64,000 nucleotides of DNA from Entophlyctis helioformis (lineage: Eukaryota > Chytridiomycota > Chytridiomycetes > Chytridiales > Chytriomycetaceae): NCBI GenBank assembly GCA_025526915.1, contig JAHLKH010000120.1, positions 1-64,000 of the forward strand, written 5' to 3'. This document shows, one piece after another, positions 1 to 9,771 of this stretch; position 1 is the first letter of the stretch; each line of letters opens with the position of its first letter. The position numbers and the translations under genes are program-made. A model generated the notes under the pieces. The model worked only from the letters and a program-made list of their open reading frames with translations, was not told the DNA's origin and searched no databases.

Positions 1-465
1 TGCGGGCAGATCGGTCTCGCGCCACTGCTCTGCGACTGTGCCGAGCATGGAGTGGCGTGAGACACAGTGAGACACGCTGAGATGATGCTCAAGCACACGT
101 GAGACAGATGGCCAGAGCAGCGTGCCTTGGATCGTCTGCTGCATGAGATCCACGAGGTTGCGGCAGAGACGCATGCGCAGCTTGCCCTGGTCCTGGCCAC
201 CGACGGTGCTGTCCACTGCATCCGTGCCGGGCATTGGCATGCCTGCTGGTGACGAGATGAGGTCGTGGAGCTGTCCAAGCAGCGACACCTCGCGCGCATG
301 CACGGCGGCGTCCAGATCGTCGATGCGGGCCAGATCTGCAGGCAGCGCCACGCCCACGACAGCAGCATCGGTCTCTGCCAGCGCTGCCGCGTCGTCTGGC
401 CGGCGTGGACGGGCCAGGCACAGCCGAACGAGCGCACATGCCAATGTTGGATCGCGCGACCGCAT
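1..465 (-). CDS. Unknown protein, 5' part only (runs off the window)
   Basis: I do not recognise this protein. On the minus strand an ATG at 463-465, preceded directly by an in-frame TAA, opens a frame that stays free of stops to base 1. The first ~115 codons have the same GC-rich third positions as the genes nearby and read like a helical soluble protein (for example the stretches ADLARIDDLDAAVHAREV and LCRNLVDLMQQTIQ). The last ~35 codons before the window edge look less protein-like and may be an intron that begins near 100-120. No signal peptide or membrane segment is visible. The gene faces GGC1 across only 48 bp, so the two probably share a promoter. That it is a gene is an inference from frame, start context and composition. 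Confidence 0.5.
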   Translation of the reverse strand, partial: MRSRDPTLACALVRLCLARPRRPDDAAALAETDAAVVGVALPADLARIDDLDAAVHAREVSLLGQLHDLISSPAGMPMPGTDAVDSTVGGQDQGKLRMRLCRNLVDLMQQTIQGTLLWPSVSRVLEHHLSVSHCVSRHSMLGTVAEQWRETDLPA

Positions 466-513
466 TTATCCAACCGTGCGGCGAACACCTCTCTTTCCCA
501 GCATCGTCACATC
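466..513. promoter_or_regulatory. 48-bp bidirectional start-to-start interval
   Basis: Only 48 bases separate the ATG of the minus-strand gene (465) from the ATG of GGC1 (514). Any core promoter must lie here or overlap the coding ends, and 5' UTRs must be very short. No TATA box is visible. Confidence 0.45.
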
Positions 514-2158
514 ATGTCGCCGCCTATCTCGTCCAACCGCAAGGAGTCTGGCTCTGCCCGCTTCCTGGGTTCTGCCTCGTCCGGCATCCTCGAGCTGCTC
601 TTCTTCCACCCCATCGACACCGTCGCCAAGCGGCTCATGAACAACCAGGGCAAGGTGCGTTCGTATTCGGCCAAGGCCGTTGAACGAACTGATCACCTCG
701 TTTGTCGCTGCCGTTGCTGCCGTTGCTGCCGTTGCACGCCGGCGGCCTGGCATGGCTGCTGCGCTCTTGCTCGGCACCAAGCTGGGCCTCTACAGTCCTG
801 CTGCTCTTGAACGTCCCGCCACTCACTCTGTGCTCCGCTATCTGGCTCTCGTCATTGCAGGTCACTGGTCTCTCCGGCCTGAACCAAGTCATTTTCAAGG
901 TCAGTACGGTGCTCAGGCCCAACCGACACGGGCTTCCATGCGTCGCTCGTGCAGCCAATGCAGCCCATGCACATGGGGTGGCCAGTGGGGCGATGCTCTC
1001 TCCCACGCATTGTTTAGCTTTCGGCAGCTGGTCCGCCATCGCATGCAATCGCATACAATCGCACTTGATCCCGGGTCGCTGTGCACCAATCTGTGCTTGT
1101 CTGTCCGTCCGACAGCAAGTGCAGCGCTTGGCTGCGATCCCGGCTGCGATGACACCAACACATCGCTCATAGCATCCACTGACTCTGCTGCCGCTTCTCT
1201 CTGGACGACTCGCTGCATTATTGTATCGCAGGATGCTGCTTCCAGAGGCACCCTCTCCAAGTACCTGTCGCTCTTCCCCGGCCTTGGATTTGCTGCCGGC
1301 TACAAGGTCATGCAGCGCATCTACAAGTTTGGCGGCCAGCCGTACATCAACGACTACCTCAACAAGAACCACAAGAGCTCGTTCCAGTCGGTGTTTGGCG
1401 ACCGCCACGCCAAGACCATCATGCACGCCTCGGCCGGCAGTCTGATCGGCATTGGTGAGATTGTGCTTCTCCCCCTCGATGCCCTCAAGATCAAGATGCA
1501 GACCAACGCTGCCTCGTTTGCCGGCCAGTCGTACCTGCAGATTATTCGCCAGGAGGGATGGGGCTTGTACCGCGGCGCGTCGTGGACTGCGGCCCGTAAT
1601 GCTCCCGGCTCGTTTGCTCTGTTTGGCGGTTCTGCTGTCACCAAGGAGTTCTTCTTTGGTCTCGAGGACTACTCCAAGGCCACGTTCTTCCAGAACTTTA
1701 TCGCCTCGATTGCTGGTGCTGTCGCTTCCATTACCGTCTCTGCTCCGGTAAGCCGCGTTGCGTTTTGCCACACGACAGACGCGTCTGTTGGTGTCGTTGG
1801 ATGGAGCCAAGACTGACGCGCCGTTCTCTGGGTTCCAGCTCGATGTCATCAAGACCCGCATCCAGGCTCGCTCTGCTGCCCAGGCAGAGGGCGGCTTTTC
1901 CATTGTCAAGAAGATGATTGCGCAGGAGGGCTTTGGCTCGTTCTTCAAGGTGAGCGGCACTTGCAGATGCAGACGCACGAGCAGTGATTGTGTGTATTTT
2001 GCCAACTTTGTTTGACTGACAGCGTTCGATGCTGCATCCCACAGGGTCTTACTCCCAAGATCCTTGTTGTCGGCCCCAAGCTTGTGTTCAGTTTCACCGT
2101 TGCCCAGCAGCTCATTCCCCTGTTCGACAACCTGCTCAACCCCAACAAGACTGCCTAA
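514..2158 (+). CDS. GGC1: Mitochondrial GTP/GDP carrier (GGC1-type, SLC25 family)
   Basis: Inner-membrane carrier that exchanges GTP for GDP and is linked in yeast to mitochondrial iron balance. Five exons fit 514-654, 861-899, 1232-1747, 1839-1949 and 2045-2158, all joining in frame, giving 306 residues, close to yeast Ggc1. The three carrier signatures are visible: HPIDTVAKR near the N terminus, PLDALKIK in the middle and, across the exon 3/4 junction, PLDVIKTR. Highly Ggc1-like stretches include LFPGLGFAAGYKV, AGSLIGIGEIVLLPLD and WTAARNAPGSFALFGG, which separate it from other SLC25 members. The start is the first ATG of the conserved frame, and the sequence after it (GSARFLGSASSGI) matches the known N terminus. 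Introns are 84-332 nt. It is divergent from the partial gene at 1-465. Confidence 0.96.
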
Positions 2159-2278
2159 TCGTGATCCCAACGGCACATACTGTTTTGGATAGGATTGAAT
2201 TCATTGGCATTGCTGCATCAACACACGCCGTCGCTTGGCGTTCGCTTTGCTGTTGTGCAGTCGATGCGGCTGGACGCA

Positions 2279-2641
2279 TCAGTCGGTATCGGATGAAGCC
2301 AGAGATGTTGATGAGGGTGCTCTGATCTGGCCGAGATCGCCTAGCATGCCAAACGAGAAACTGGTGAACAGGTGTGGGAGGGCCTCTTGCATGTCGAGCA
2401 GCCGCAGTCCGCCAACGCATGGGTCGTGATAGAGAGGCACGACAGGCGTCCATTTCGATGTCTCCGCTGGCCGCACTGGCGGTGGTGCGATCAGCACGGG
2501 ATTGCGCAGCGGCGAAGATGAAGATGAGGGTGCTTGCGACGCATGCTCGGAGACTGACACCTTGGAATGCCGTGGTGTGCGACGAGGTGGCGGGGGCGAT
2601 CTGTGCAGCACCAAGGTCACACTGCTGTTGTTTGGGTTCAT
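2279..2641 (-). CDS. Hypothetical 120-residue protein
   Basis: Not recognised. An uninterrupted minus-strand frame starts at the ATG at 2639-2641 and ends at 2279. An in-frame ATG at 2689 could lengthen it by 16 residues. The first half is rich in proline, serine and arginine. The C-terminal part (VVPLYHDPCVGGLRLLDMQ, then LPHLFTSFSFGMLGDLGQI) looks more ordered. No membrane segment or known motif is seen. It lies tail-to-tail with GGC1, whose stop is 120 bp away. It could be a spurious frame; the case rests on length, an ATG start and codon use like the neighbours. Confidence 0.4.
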   Translation of the reverse strand: MNPNNSSVTLVLHRSPPPPRRTPRHSKVSVSEHASQAPSSSSSPLRNPVLIAPPPVRPAETSKWTPVVPLYHDPCVGGLRLLDMQEALPHLFTSFSFGMLGDLGQIRAPSSTSLASSDTD

Positions 2642-2695
2642 GGCCAGATGAAAGGATGGAGTGAAAGGAGCGAGATGGTTGGGTCGCATTAGGCA

Positions 2696-2701
2696 TTTAT
2701 T
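2696..2701 (-). terminator. AATAAA poly(A) signal of the 2794-3039 gene
   Basis: TTTATT on the plus strand reads AATAAA on the minus strand, about 95 nt past the stop codon of the small gene at 2794-3039. Confidence 0.5.
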
Positions 2702-2793
2702 GGATTGGTGTGGCAGCCGCACAGAGACGACTGAATGGCATTGTTGGGGCCGGGCAGACGGATACCACGGCACGGCAAGATGGGCGGGGCGGA

Positions 2794-3039
2794 TCAGAAT
2801 CCCCCCGAGAGGAAGCCTTGAACGGACTTGATGGCGTTGGCAGCAATGGCTGCGGTTTCTTGGTCGATGAGGACGGCCGGCTGATCGCCCTGCTCGTGGT
2901 TGGGCGACACCTTGCCACTGTGCCGTGCCTGTGCGGCGTATGCAGACGAGGACCCTGCGAGGAACGCGCCGATGACGGCATTGTGGGCAGCCATCTGGGC
3001 CTCAAGGTCAGCGTGCGCAGAGGCGTTGGCGTTGCTCAT
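2794..3039 (-). CDS. Small hypothetical protein, 81 residues
   Basis: Not recognised. A single-exon minus-strand frame with an ATG at 3037-3039. It is an alanine- and serine-rich soluble peptide with no signal peptide or membrane helix. It ends in an ordered-looking stretch (TAAIAANAIKSVQGFLSGGF), and its middle (HSGKVSPNHEQGDQPAVLID) is hydrophilic. A canonical AATAAA lies downstream at 2696-2701, which supports a real transcript. It is divergent from the PSMG4-like gene, with 191 bp between starts. Confidence 0.5.
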   Translation of the reverse strand: MSNANASAHADLEAQMAAHNAVIGAFLAGSSSAYAAQARHSGKVSPNHEQGDQPAVLIDQETAAIAANAIKSVQGFLSGGF

Positions 3040-3230
3040 TGTGAAGCCGGCGGGTGATCAGTCGTGGATGGCATTGAAGGCGGGCTGCTCCCTTTTGAGC
3101 CCTGTGGGCCGCACCCGAGCCACACTGGGAGCCATGCCGGCGTCCTGGCATTGCTTGCAGGCATTGCTTGCAGGCATTGCTCATCACAGCAAGCGGTCGC
3201 CAAAATCCCTTGCCATTGCAACAGCCAACA

Positions 3231-3979
3231 ATGCCAAGCCCGCCGGCCACTCAAATGCTCGTGCAAGACGCACCATCTCGGCTTGACCCAGCAACGGCAA
3301 CCGCAAACGCCACTGGCGATGCCTCTCCAGCCGCCGGACTGGCTGGCCTCGCCGGCGTGCCCGGATTCCGTCCAGCGCAGGTGCATCAGTGCGTCGAGCA
3401 GTTTGGTCCAAGCCAGCTGTCGCCGGTCGCCTTCCAGATCATCACCCTTGTCGGCTCGGTGTTTGTGTGGGTCGGCTGCGGCGTTGGCGCATCGGATGCC
3501 GGCGCAGGCGGCCAGGACCAGGCGGCCGTGCCAGGCCAGTTTGCGCAGCTTGCCGTGGCAATGCCTCCTTCCCGCCTGACGCCTGGATCCGCAACGGCAT
3601 CGACGCTCATTCGTCCGTCGCTCGAGTCGCACAGCGAGAACGTCGCCAAGCGTCTGTGTAAGAGCCAACAATCGTCTGGTCTGCCTGCCTTGGCATTGTT
3701 GCTGATCCGACTGTGTCGCCTTGTGCACTGCACTCCTCGGTGCGATCATGGTGCTGCTCTGCGTCCTCAGCCACCCGGTTCAAGATGCAGGCGTTTGTCA
3801 GCATCAGCCTCGACGCCGTCTACGACGAGCATCTGCCGCACATCGAGCGGCGTCTGCACGCGCTGGTTCACGAGGCCATGTCTGCATCAGCACAATCCGC
3901 AGCGCCAGCGCCGACGCCAAACTCCAGCGATCGCTTAGTCGCCTCAGCAGAGGCGGCTGCGCAGGCCGTTATCCGATGA
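3231..3979 (+). CDS. PSMG4: Proteasome assembly chaperone 4-like protein
   Basis: PSMG4 (yeast Poc4) pairs with PSMG3 to build the alpha ring of the 20S proteasome in the cytosol. Two exons, 3231-3657 and 3771-3979, join in phase 1 and give 211 residues. The family shape is visible: a beta strand followed by a hydrophobic strand ending in Trp (FQIITLVGSVFVWVGCG), then FAQLAVAMP, then NVAKRLSTRFKMQAFVSISL, which spans the splice and matches the family's AKRL...QVFVSYNL block, and a C-terminal amphipathic helix (HIERRLHALVHEAM). It is longer than human PSMG4 (123 aa) because of an alanine-rich N terminus and a serine/alanine-rich tail. The start could also be the in-frame ATG at 3255. The family call rests on this short pattern, so it is likely but not certain. 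Confidence 0.72.
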
Positions 3980-4071
3980 TCGTGCCACTCTCCTTTCCAA
4001 CTTGCCACGCACAGTGGTCAATGCATGACTATCCGATCCTTCATTCTCGCACTTCTTTCTGCCAGACCCTC

Positions 4072-4847
4072 TCAGATGGTGCTGCTGAGATTGGCGGTGA
4101 ACCTGGCACGCGCACCCGACGCATTCACGATCAGCCATTCCTTGAGGTTGTTGTGTGGTACGTCCTTTTTGCGCTTGTCCAGACTGCCTTGGTATAAGTA
4201 CGGCACGAGCAGCGGCATCTCAATGTGCTCGGTCATCAGCAGCACCTGGAGCCATATTCGTCGACAGCAAGAGAATGGTAAGTGCGCAGTCTCGTCTTGC
4301 ATGAATCTCGACGGCAACCCGCTTACATTCACATAGAGAAAGTTTAGCTTGTTAGGATACGTCCGAGGCGCAGAGACCATGATCTGCTTGATCTTGCTCG
4401 CAAAGTCAAAGTTTGTGCGAATCTGTTGACCACGATAAGCATGATGGCTGCCATAGCTGCAGGCTCATCGCCCGATCTCTGCACCACACACACACGCATA
4501 CACACACACAAAGCCACACACACACACCTCGATGCGGTTCACAGTGGTCGGCGGAAAACTTTCGTCCTGCCGGATGATGCCGCAGTTGCTTGGCTGCATG
4601 ATAACCGGCTTTACGCCCACCTCGCGCAGGCGGCTCTGTATTGTTGATCGTGGCACAGCACATGCAATTGGTGGCCGCCTGTCAGTGCAAATGGCAAGAT
4701 CACACCAGTGGCGCTGGAGAGCGGCCATGGTGTATGGTGGCACAGTGCATGCTGCTGCGAGCCACTGGCGATGGCACTGACCGCCTCAATAGCCGACATC
4801 TCGTTGATCCATTTGAGGGCATCGGTGTCGACCTTGGTGTCTGACAT
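4072..4847 (-). CDS. Unknown conserved-looking protein, four exons, 147 residues
   Basis: I cannot name this family. Four minus-strand segments, 4782-4847, 4528-4635, 4327-4422 and 4072-4245, are bounded by GT/AG sites, all join in phase 0 and give one protein that ends cleanly. It starts MSDTKVDTDALKWINEM. The core (LREVGVKPVIMQPSNCGIIR, SKIKQIMVSAPRTYPNKLNF, then LLMTEHIEMPLLVPYLYQG) looks globular and well folded, and the tail reads NLKEWLIVNASGARARF. The second intron holds a CA/TG repeat. I considered a CID (RPR) domain because of the KLNFLYV stretch but could not confirm it. The gene is convergent with PSMG4 (92 bp apart) and divergent from the HMG-box gene. Confidence 0.6.
4484..4527. 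repeat. (CA)n dinucleotide repeat in an intron
   Basis: An interrupted CA repeat on the plus strand (TG on the coding strand) begins right at the donor of intron 2 of the 147-residue gene, so the donor is itself part of a GTGTGTG run. Confidence 0.75.
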
Positions 4848-5286
4848 GGTGCCGAAATGCTCAAAATTGCAAAGGTCAAAATATTAATGCCTCGATCAGA
4901 ATCAATCCGGCCGCAGTCGGCCAATCGATCAGGCATCGCCAACCAATCGATCCCTTGAGCGATCGAGCACGCATGCCAACGATCTGGGAAAGTTTGAATG
5001 GGCGAATGGACTGAACGACAGACAAATCTGCACATGCTTGCCCGCACGATTCTAGCTTGCGTGCTGCTGCATGCGCACTGGTCTCCTTTCAGATTTAAAG
5101 CGTGCCTGCTCCCCCTTGGCCGCCATTCCAGTCCGGTCTTCCATTCCATAGACATACACGCCGTTCAATCCTTGCCATTTGAAGGTGTGAGCTGTGTGCG
5201 AGTGCGATCCTTGGCAAGCTGCGTGCCATGCCGCATCGTGCTGACTGTCAACGCCATTCAATCTCTCCGATTGCTGCAACCAGACC
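4848..5286. other. Divergent intergenic region, 439 bp
   Basis: It separates the start of the unknown minus-strand gene (4847) from the HMG-box gene (5287). I see no supported coding frame, RNA gene or clear TATA box. It is less GC-rich than the genes around it, as expected for promoter DNA. Confidence 0.4.
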
Positions 5287-7413
5287 ATGTCGTCCTCTGC
5301 TCATTTCAGCACCCACGTCTTCAACATGCCGTCCGCCGCTACTCTGCAAGACGATCACTCCGCCGCAACCACCGCTTGGCTGCCAGAGAAGCGCAAGCGT
5401 CCTTTGGCGTCCTCCACGTCGTCCACGCCGGCCCCCAAGCACTCAAAGTCGTCGCCCTCGTCGTCCTCGTCGTCCGCCAAGACGTCCATCGTGAACAAGG
5501 TCCGCCGTCCCCAAAACGCCTTCTTCCTGTACCGATCCGAGAGGCGTGCGGACATTATTGCCAAGCATGGCGTTGTGCGCAACCAGGACGTCTCGCGCGT
5601 CGCTGGCCAGCTGTGGAAGAACGAGCCGGAACATGTGCGCTCGCAGTATGTCGCCATGGCCCGCGCCAACTACCAGGAGCACTTTGAGCGCAACCCCGAC
5701 TTTGTGTGGATGCCAACGTATCGCGGCAAGGAGAACACGGCCGCTCGCCGTGCGTTTGAGACCGGTCGCGTCGCTGCTGCTCCTGGCTGCACTTCAAGCC
5801 CGCTCCTTCCCTCCCAGGAGACCCTGCCGGCTGCGGCGTCTGACTCGGCCAGCGCCAACACCAGCACGGGCAGCACCGACACAGCTCTTGACCGCCCTCC
5901 AGCACTTCTGTCGTCCTCGCCCGAGTCTGGATCGACGGTCGAGACTGACTCGCTCGCGCAGCTCTCTAAGCAGCTGCAGGACGCCTCACAGCAGCAGCAG
6001 CAACAGCCAAACGATCTTGCGTTTAGCTTTCCCAGTACCACAGCGATCGACGCGTCGCCCGCCTCGTCATGGTCGATGGCCTTCCCAACCTTCCCGTCGT
6101 TTGACGCAAGTGCACTGCAGCCCTCTTCCAACGGCCTCTCGCTGATCAACAGCCACTGGAGCCCAGCCATGAATGCTCCCTTGCCGGACATGGGCTCAAC
6201 CACAGGGTTCGGCATGCTTCCGTTTGTGATGCCCGGCCAGCAGCAGTCTCTGCCAACCACCTCGGCAGAGAATATGTTTGGCGGCCTGCTTCCGTGGACC
6301 GCGACCTTTCCTACGTTCAGCCAGCCGCCAAGCCAGCCATTGCACTCGTTTTCGGACATGTACCCGTCCATGCCGCTGTCCTCCTCCCAAGGCAACACCT
6401 TTGGATCTGACCCTGCCCAGCTCGCGTTCTCTCTCACCGACCCTTCGGCACAGCTGCCCTTCAACCCGGACGCACTCTTCAACAGCCCATGCTTGTCGCT
6501 TGTGTCGGACTCGGGCATCTCCTCCTCTGCCGCATCGTTCGTGACGTCCTCGTCGTCGTTTTCGCTTCCCCTCTCCCTGCCTTCGTCGATCTCGTCCTCG
6601 CCTGCCGTGCAGTTCGACCAGATGGCGTTCGCTGCCCAGCAGCCTGCACTCGACACGCTTGCGATTCCTTCGCTTCTGCCTCCGGTCCCAGTGTCGACCG
6701 TCGCCATCTCCGACACCGCTGCCCCTGCTCCTTCGAATGCCGACCATCCCTTCTGGATGATTCATCTGAGCGAGTCGTCGCCACCAAGCACCACCAACAA
6801 GCCCACCTCATTCCCGTCGCCGGCTAGCAACACGCTGCCTCTCCAGAACATGGCCACCGAGCCTGCCATGCCACCCAGCGCCACGATCACTTCGCCTGCT
6901 CCAGCAGCTGCGGCTGAAATGCCCGAGACGCCGACCACGCCTACGCCGCTGACCATGTCGCGCACCGCATCCAAGAAGGCGGCCGACACCCTCGCCATGA
7001 TGCTCACGTCTCCTATTCGTCCATCGGACTCTCTCTGGTCAGCCACGTCCCGCCGTGCATCTCGCGATCACCAGCAGCAGCCTCTCCAGCCATTCGCCAA
7101 GCCAGAGTCATCTGTCCAGGACACGTCCAAGCCGCGTGCAGAAGCCAAAAAGACTTCCAAGCCAGCCTCTGGTCGCGCTGTTCCAGCCCCCATCAACACC
7201 GCACCCGACACGGCCTTGTCTGCAAAGTCGGGCTCTGTGCGCGGTCCTGTCACGCACGAGGACATTGAGCGTCTCATTGACAGCTTCTGGAAAATGCCCT
7301 CGCCCATGACGCCGTTCCGCACGCCCCACAAGACCATCTTTTCGATGCCGCCTCTTACATCACCAAGCCCGCTCAACTGCGCCATGCCAAAGTCCGGCAT
7401 GAGCTTCATGTGA
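5287..7413 (+). CDS. HMG-box (MATA/sex-type) DNA-binding protein, 708 residues, single exon
   Basis: A likely sequence-specific DNA-binding regulator in the nucleus. One HMG box lies at about residues 72-146: it opens RRPQNAFFLYRSERR, has the core VSRVAGQLWKNEPEHVRSQY and closes with HFERNPDFVWMPTYR. This PxNAFxLYR...VaxxLWKNE...Y...YxPxYR layout is that of the fungal mating-type/ROX1/SOX-like HMG group, not the non-specific HMGB type. A basic patch (EKRKR) precedes the box. The remaining ~560 residues are serine-, proline- and threonine-rich with short Q runs (near residue 237), as in transcription activation regions, and a conserved-looking C terminus (THEDIERLIDSFWKMPSPMT). There is no intron, unlike most neighbours. 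The start is the first ATG; the one at 5326 is an alternative. Flanking genes are not known MAT-locus markers, so a role in mating is only inference. Confidence 0.88.
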   Translation: MSSSAHFSTHVFNMPSAATLQDDHSAATTAWLPEKRKRPLASSTSSTPAPKHSKSSPSSSSSSAKTSIVNKVRRPQNAFFLYRSERRADIIAKHGVVRNQDVSRVAGQLWKNEPEHVRSQYVAMARANYQEHFERNPDFVWMPTYRGKENTAARRAFETGRVAAAPGCTSSPLLPSQETLPAAASDSASANTSTGSTDTALDRPPALLSSSPESGSTVETDSLAQLSKQLQDASQQQQQQPNDLAFSFPSTTAIDASPASSWSMAFPTFPSFDASALQPSSNGLSLINSHWSPAMNAPLPDMGSTTGFGMLPFVMPGQQQSLPTTSAENMFGGLLPWTATFPTFSQPPSQPLHSFSDMYPSMPLSSSQGNTFGSDPAQLAFSLTDPSAQLPFNPDALFNSPCLSLVSDSGISSSAASFVTSSSSFSLPLSLPSSISSSPAVQFDQMAFAAQQPALDTLAIPSLLPPVPVSTVAISDTAAPAPSNADHPFWMIHLSESSPPSTTNKPTSFPSPASNTLPLQNMATEPAMPPSATITSPAPAAAAEMPETPTTPTPLTMSRTASKKAADTLAMMLTSPIRPSDSLWSATSRRASRDHQQQPLQPFAKPESSVQDTSKPRAEAKKTSKPASGRAVPAPINTAPDTALSAKSGSVRGPVTHEDIERLIDSFWKMPSPMTPFRTPHKTIFSMPPLTSPSPLNCAMPKSGMSFM

Positions 7414-7643
7414 CGCCTCACAGATGCTTATTTTCTCCTCCCCTTCCTGGCCCATCCTGGCCTTGCCACGTTTCCGCTTACACCCCTCTAGAAAGACCTC
7501 TTGCCACCTCTTACTGTGTATCTTGCCACCACTGCTGCTTTGTCCATCTATCCTCTTCTCCTGAATACATTATTGACTCTCGCGATCCGTGAATGCTGTT
7601 TATCAAAAGGTGCCCTGAGGTGGACGGTGCCCCAGCAGACGGT

Positions 7644-9511
7644 TCAAGACGACTGGCCCGCAACATTCATCCGCGTCCGTTCCATGGCCTTGAAATGCAC
7701 CGAGTTTTTAAACTCGGAGTAGAGCGTGAAGATGACGTGGAGTGCCTCCACGATGGCGTTGTGGTGTGCGTTGCTGGACGGCGGCTGTGCCTTTTTGCCT
7801 TCGGATCCGGCTGCTGCCTTGTCCGTCGAGCTGCCTGGAGCCGCCGATGTTGTGGGAATGTCCAGAAGCAGCGCAATGAGCGCACTGTACTTTTGCAGCG
7901 GCAGATCAATGTCTGCGTTTGGAAGCGGCGTCTGTCATGCCATCCCATCCCATGCCATGCCATGCCATAGCAATCAGGTGTCAGCCCTCATGGACGCGCT
8001 GGCGTTGGCATCAAAAGCCGCGTGCCGAGATTGAGACTCACAGACGCAAACGCTTCTTCGAGCTCGGGCGGCCAAACTTGCATCAGCTCCTCAATATCGG
8101 GCATGCGTCGCGAGTAGTGGACAGACGGCGGCGGTTTCTTGCCATGGAGCTCCTTAATGTTTTTGATCCAGGCCTCGATGGGTTTGGGGTCCTTGCGCAG
8201 ATTCTCAGAGTCGAGCGATCGCACGACCTGCGGCACAGCCTGGCCCGCCTTGCTCACCGCCCTGAGGTGCAAGTCGAGCACTGGCGCAGGTTGGCAGTCG
8301 TTGATGAGTTTTTCGAGTCTGACGCGCCAAGCAGGGATGTGGACGGATGCAAGTGAGTACCTGACGGATCTGACTGTGCTCCGGCCGGCTCGTCCAGCAG
8401 TGCCAGTCCCAACATATCGGGCTTTTGGTCCACCCGCGGAATCTGCAAAAGGTACAAGGTATGAGTGCAGGCTGTGTGAGATCTGCCGTTGTCTCGAAGA
8501 GAGAGTGGCGCATCTGTACCTTGATGAAGGCGTCGATATCTCCAATGGCTGGAATCAAGTCGGGAATGAACGGCTTGAGCTCGGGCTCGAGATCCTGCTC
8601 TTGCGGCGAGTACCGAGCAATATAGTCCAGCAGCTGCTTGATCTCTTCCTTGAGTCCTGGATCAGCAAACCTGGTCGGACGGCAGACATTGCGCACCAGC
8701 ATCAGCCACACAGACACACACCATGATGACTCTGGACACGCGATCAGAGGTCGGCACTGAAAACTCACTGCCCAATATGGGTCGGATCGTCATCTTCGTC
8801 GTCGTGGTCCTCTTCTTCTTCGCGCAGCTCGGTCTTGACTGGCATCACACCAAACTTGCCTGACCCCTGCAGACCCTGGGCAGCCAAAGGACCTGCATGC
8901 CCATCCATGGTTGCGACGGTGAGACTTTAAGAACCCGTGGATTGAGCCAAGTCCAGCAGCATACCGCCTTTGCTCGCCGCTGCGGCGCCTGCAGGACCAT
9001 CGCGACCCTTCTTCATCGCCTCTTCAAATGCCTCGTCCTCGGCACGCTGGACGGATTGCATTGTTGATAAGCCGAGCGGACACAAAGCGCGCATGAACAC
9101 AACAAGCGCCTAGCTCCAACCATTCTCTTACATGGTCGTCGTCGTACTCGCCGTCGTCATCTTCATCATCGTCGCCCTCCTCGTAGTCGTCTTCAGAGAC
9201 TGACAGTTTGGCAGAGGGTGGACTGTCGCCTCGCGCATGCAGCTGTCCGCCGGCTGCACGCACAAGCCGCATTGCATCAGGTCGTAGCAACACGGACCAA
9301 GGCGAGCCAGTACGTCGTTCAAAGTTAGACAAGAGGTGTCGTGCAGGAAGCCATATGGACATGGCTAGAGCATTGAAGGTGGCGAGCAGCGGCACGCACC
9401 TCCGCGCTCTTGTTGGCGGTATGTCTGGCTGCCTGCTTCGTCGGTGTCGCTCATTTCAAGGGCCTCGTCAAAGTAATTGTTGGCGACCTTTGTTGTTTCG
9501 CGAATGGACAT
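7644..9511 (-). CDS. IFT46: Intraflagellar transport protein 46
   Basis: A core IFT-B subunit needed to build the flagellum, and in algae and animals for carrying outer dynein arms. I place eight exons on the minus strand. The acidic N-terminal part (MSIRETTKVANNYFDEALEM, then an acidic EDDYEEGDDDEDDD block) is followed by the conserved core: EIKQLLDYIARYSPQ, LKPFIPDLIPAIGDIDAF, KPDMLGLALLDEP, then PKPIEAWIKNIKELHGKKPP, VHYSRRMPDIEELMQVWPPE and, in the last exon, HVIFTLYSEFKNSVHFKAM. These blocks occur in the same order as in human and Chlamydomonas IFT46. The start is the ATG at 9509-9511, because the frame upstream of the later ATG at 9454 is also protein-like. It is convergent with the HMG-box gene. 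It shows that the organism makes, or recently made, flagella. Confidence 0.95.
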
Positions 9512-9750
9512 GGGGGAGTGACCCGCTGTATCACAGCACACGCGCAGAATAGGGTGCGTTGGAGCGCATGGTCTTGGTCAGCATGCGCGTATGTGTGTAT
9601 GTACGTATGCACGTATGCGTGGCATGTGGCTTGGGGCTGCTGTAGGTTGTCGCCCAGCAAACACATCTGACGTGTGGCAGACACTGACGTGTGGATCTTG
9701 GTCAAACGTTGGGACAAGACGCAGCGCGACAAAACAACTGCGTCGAGGGT

Positions 9751-9756
9751 TTTATT
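9751..9756 (-). terminator. AATAAA poly(A) signal of NAMPT
   Basis: TTTATT on the plus strand, 16 nt beyond the NAMPT stop codon on the minus strand. Confidence 0.6.
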
Positions 9757-9771
9757 CAGACGGCGTGGAGA

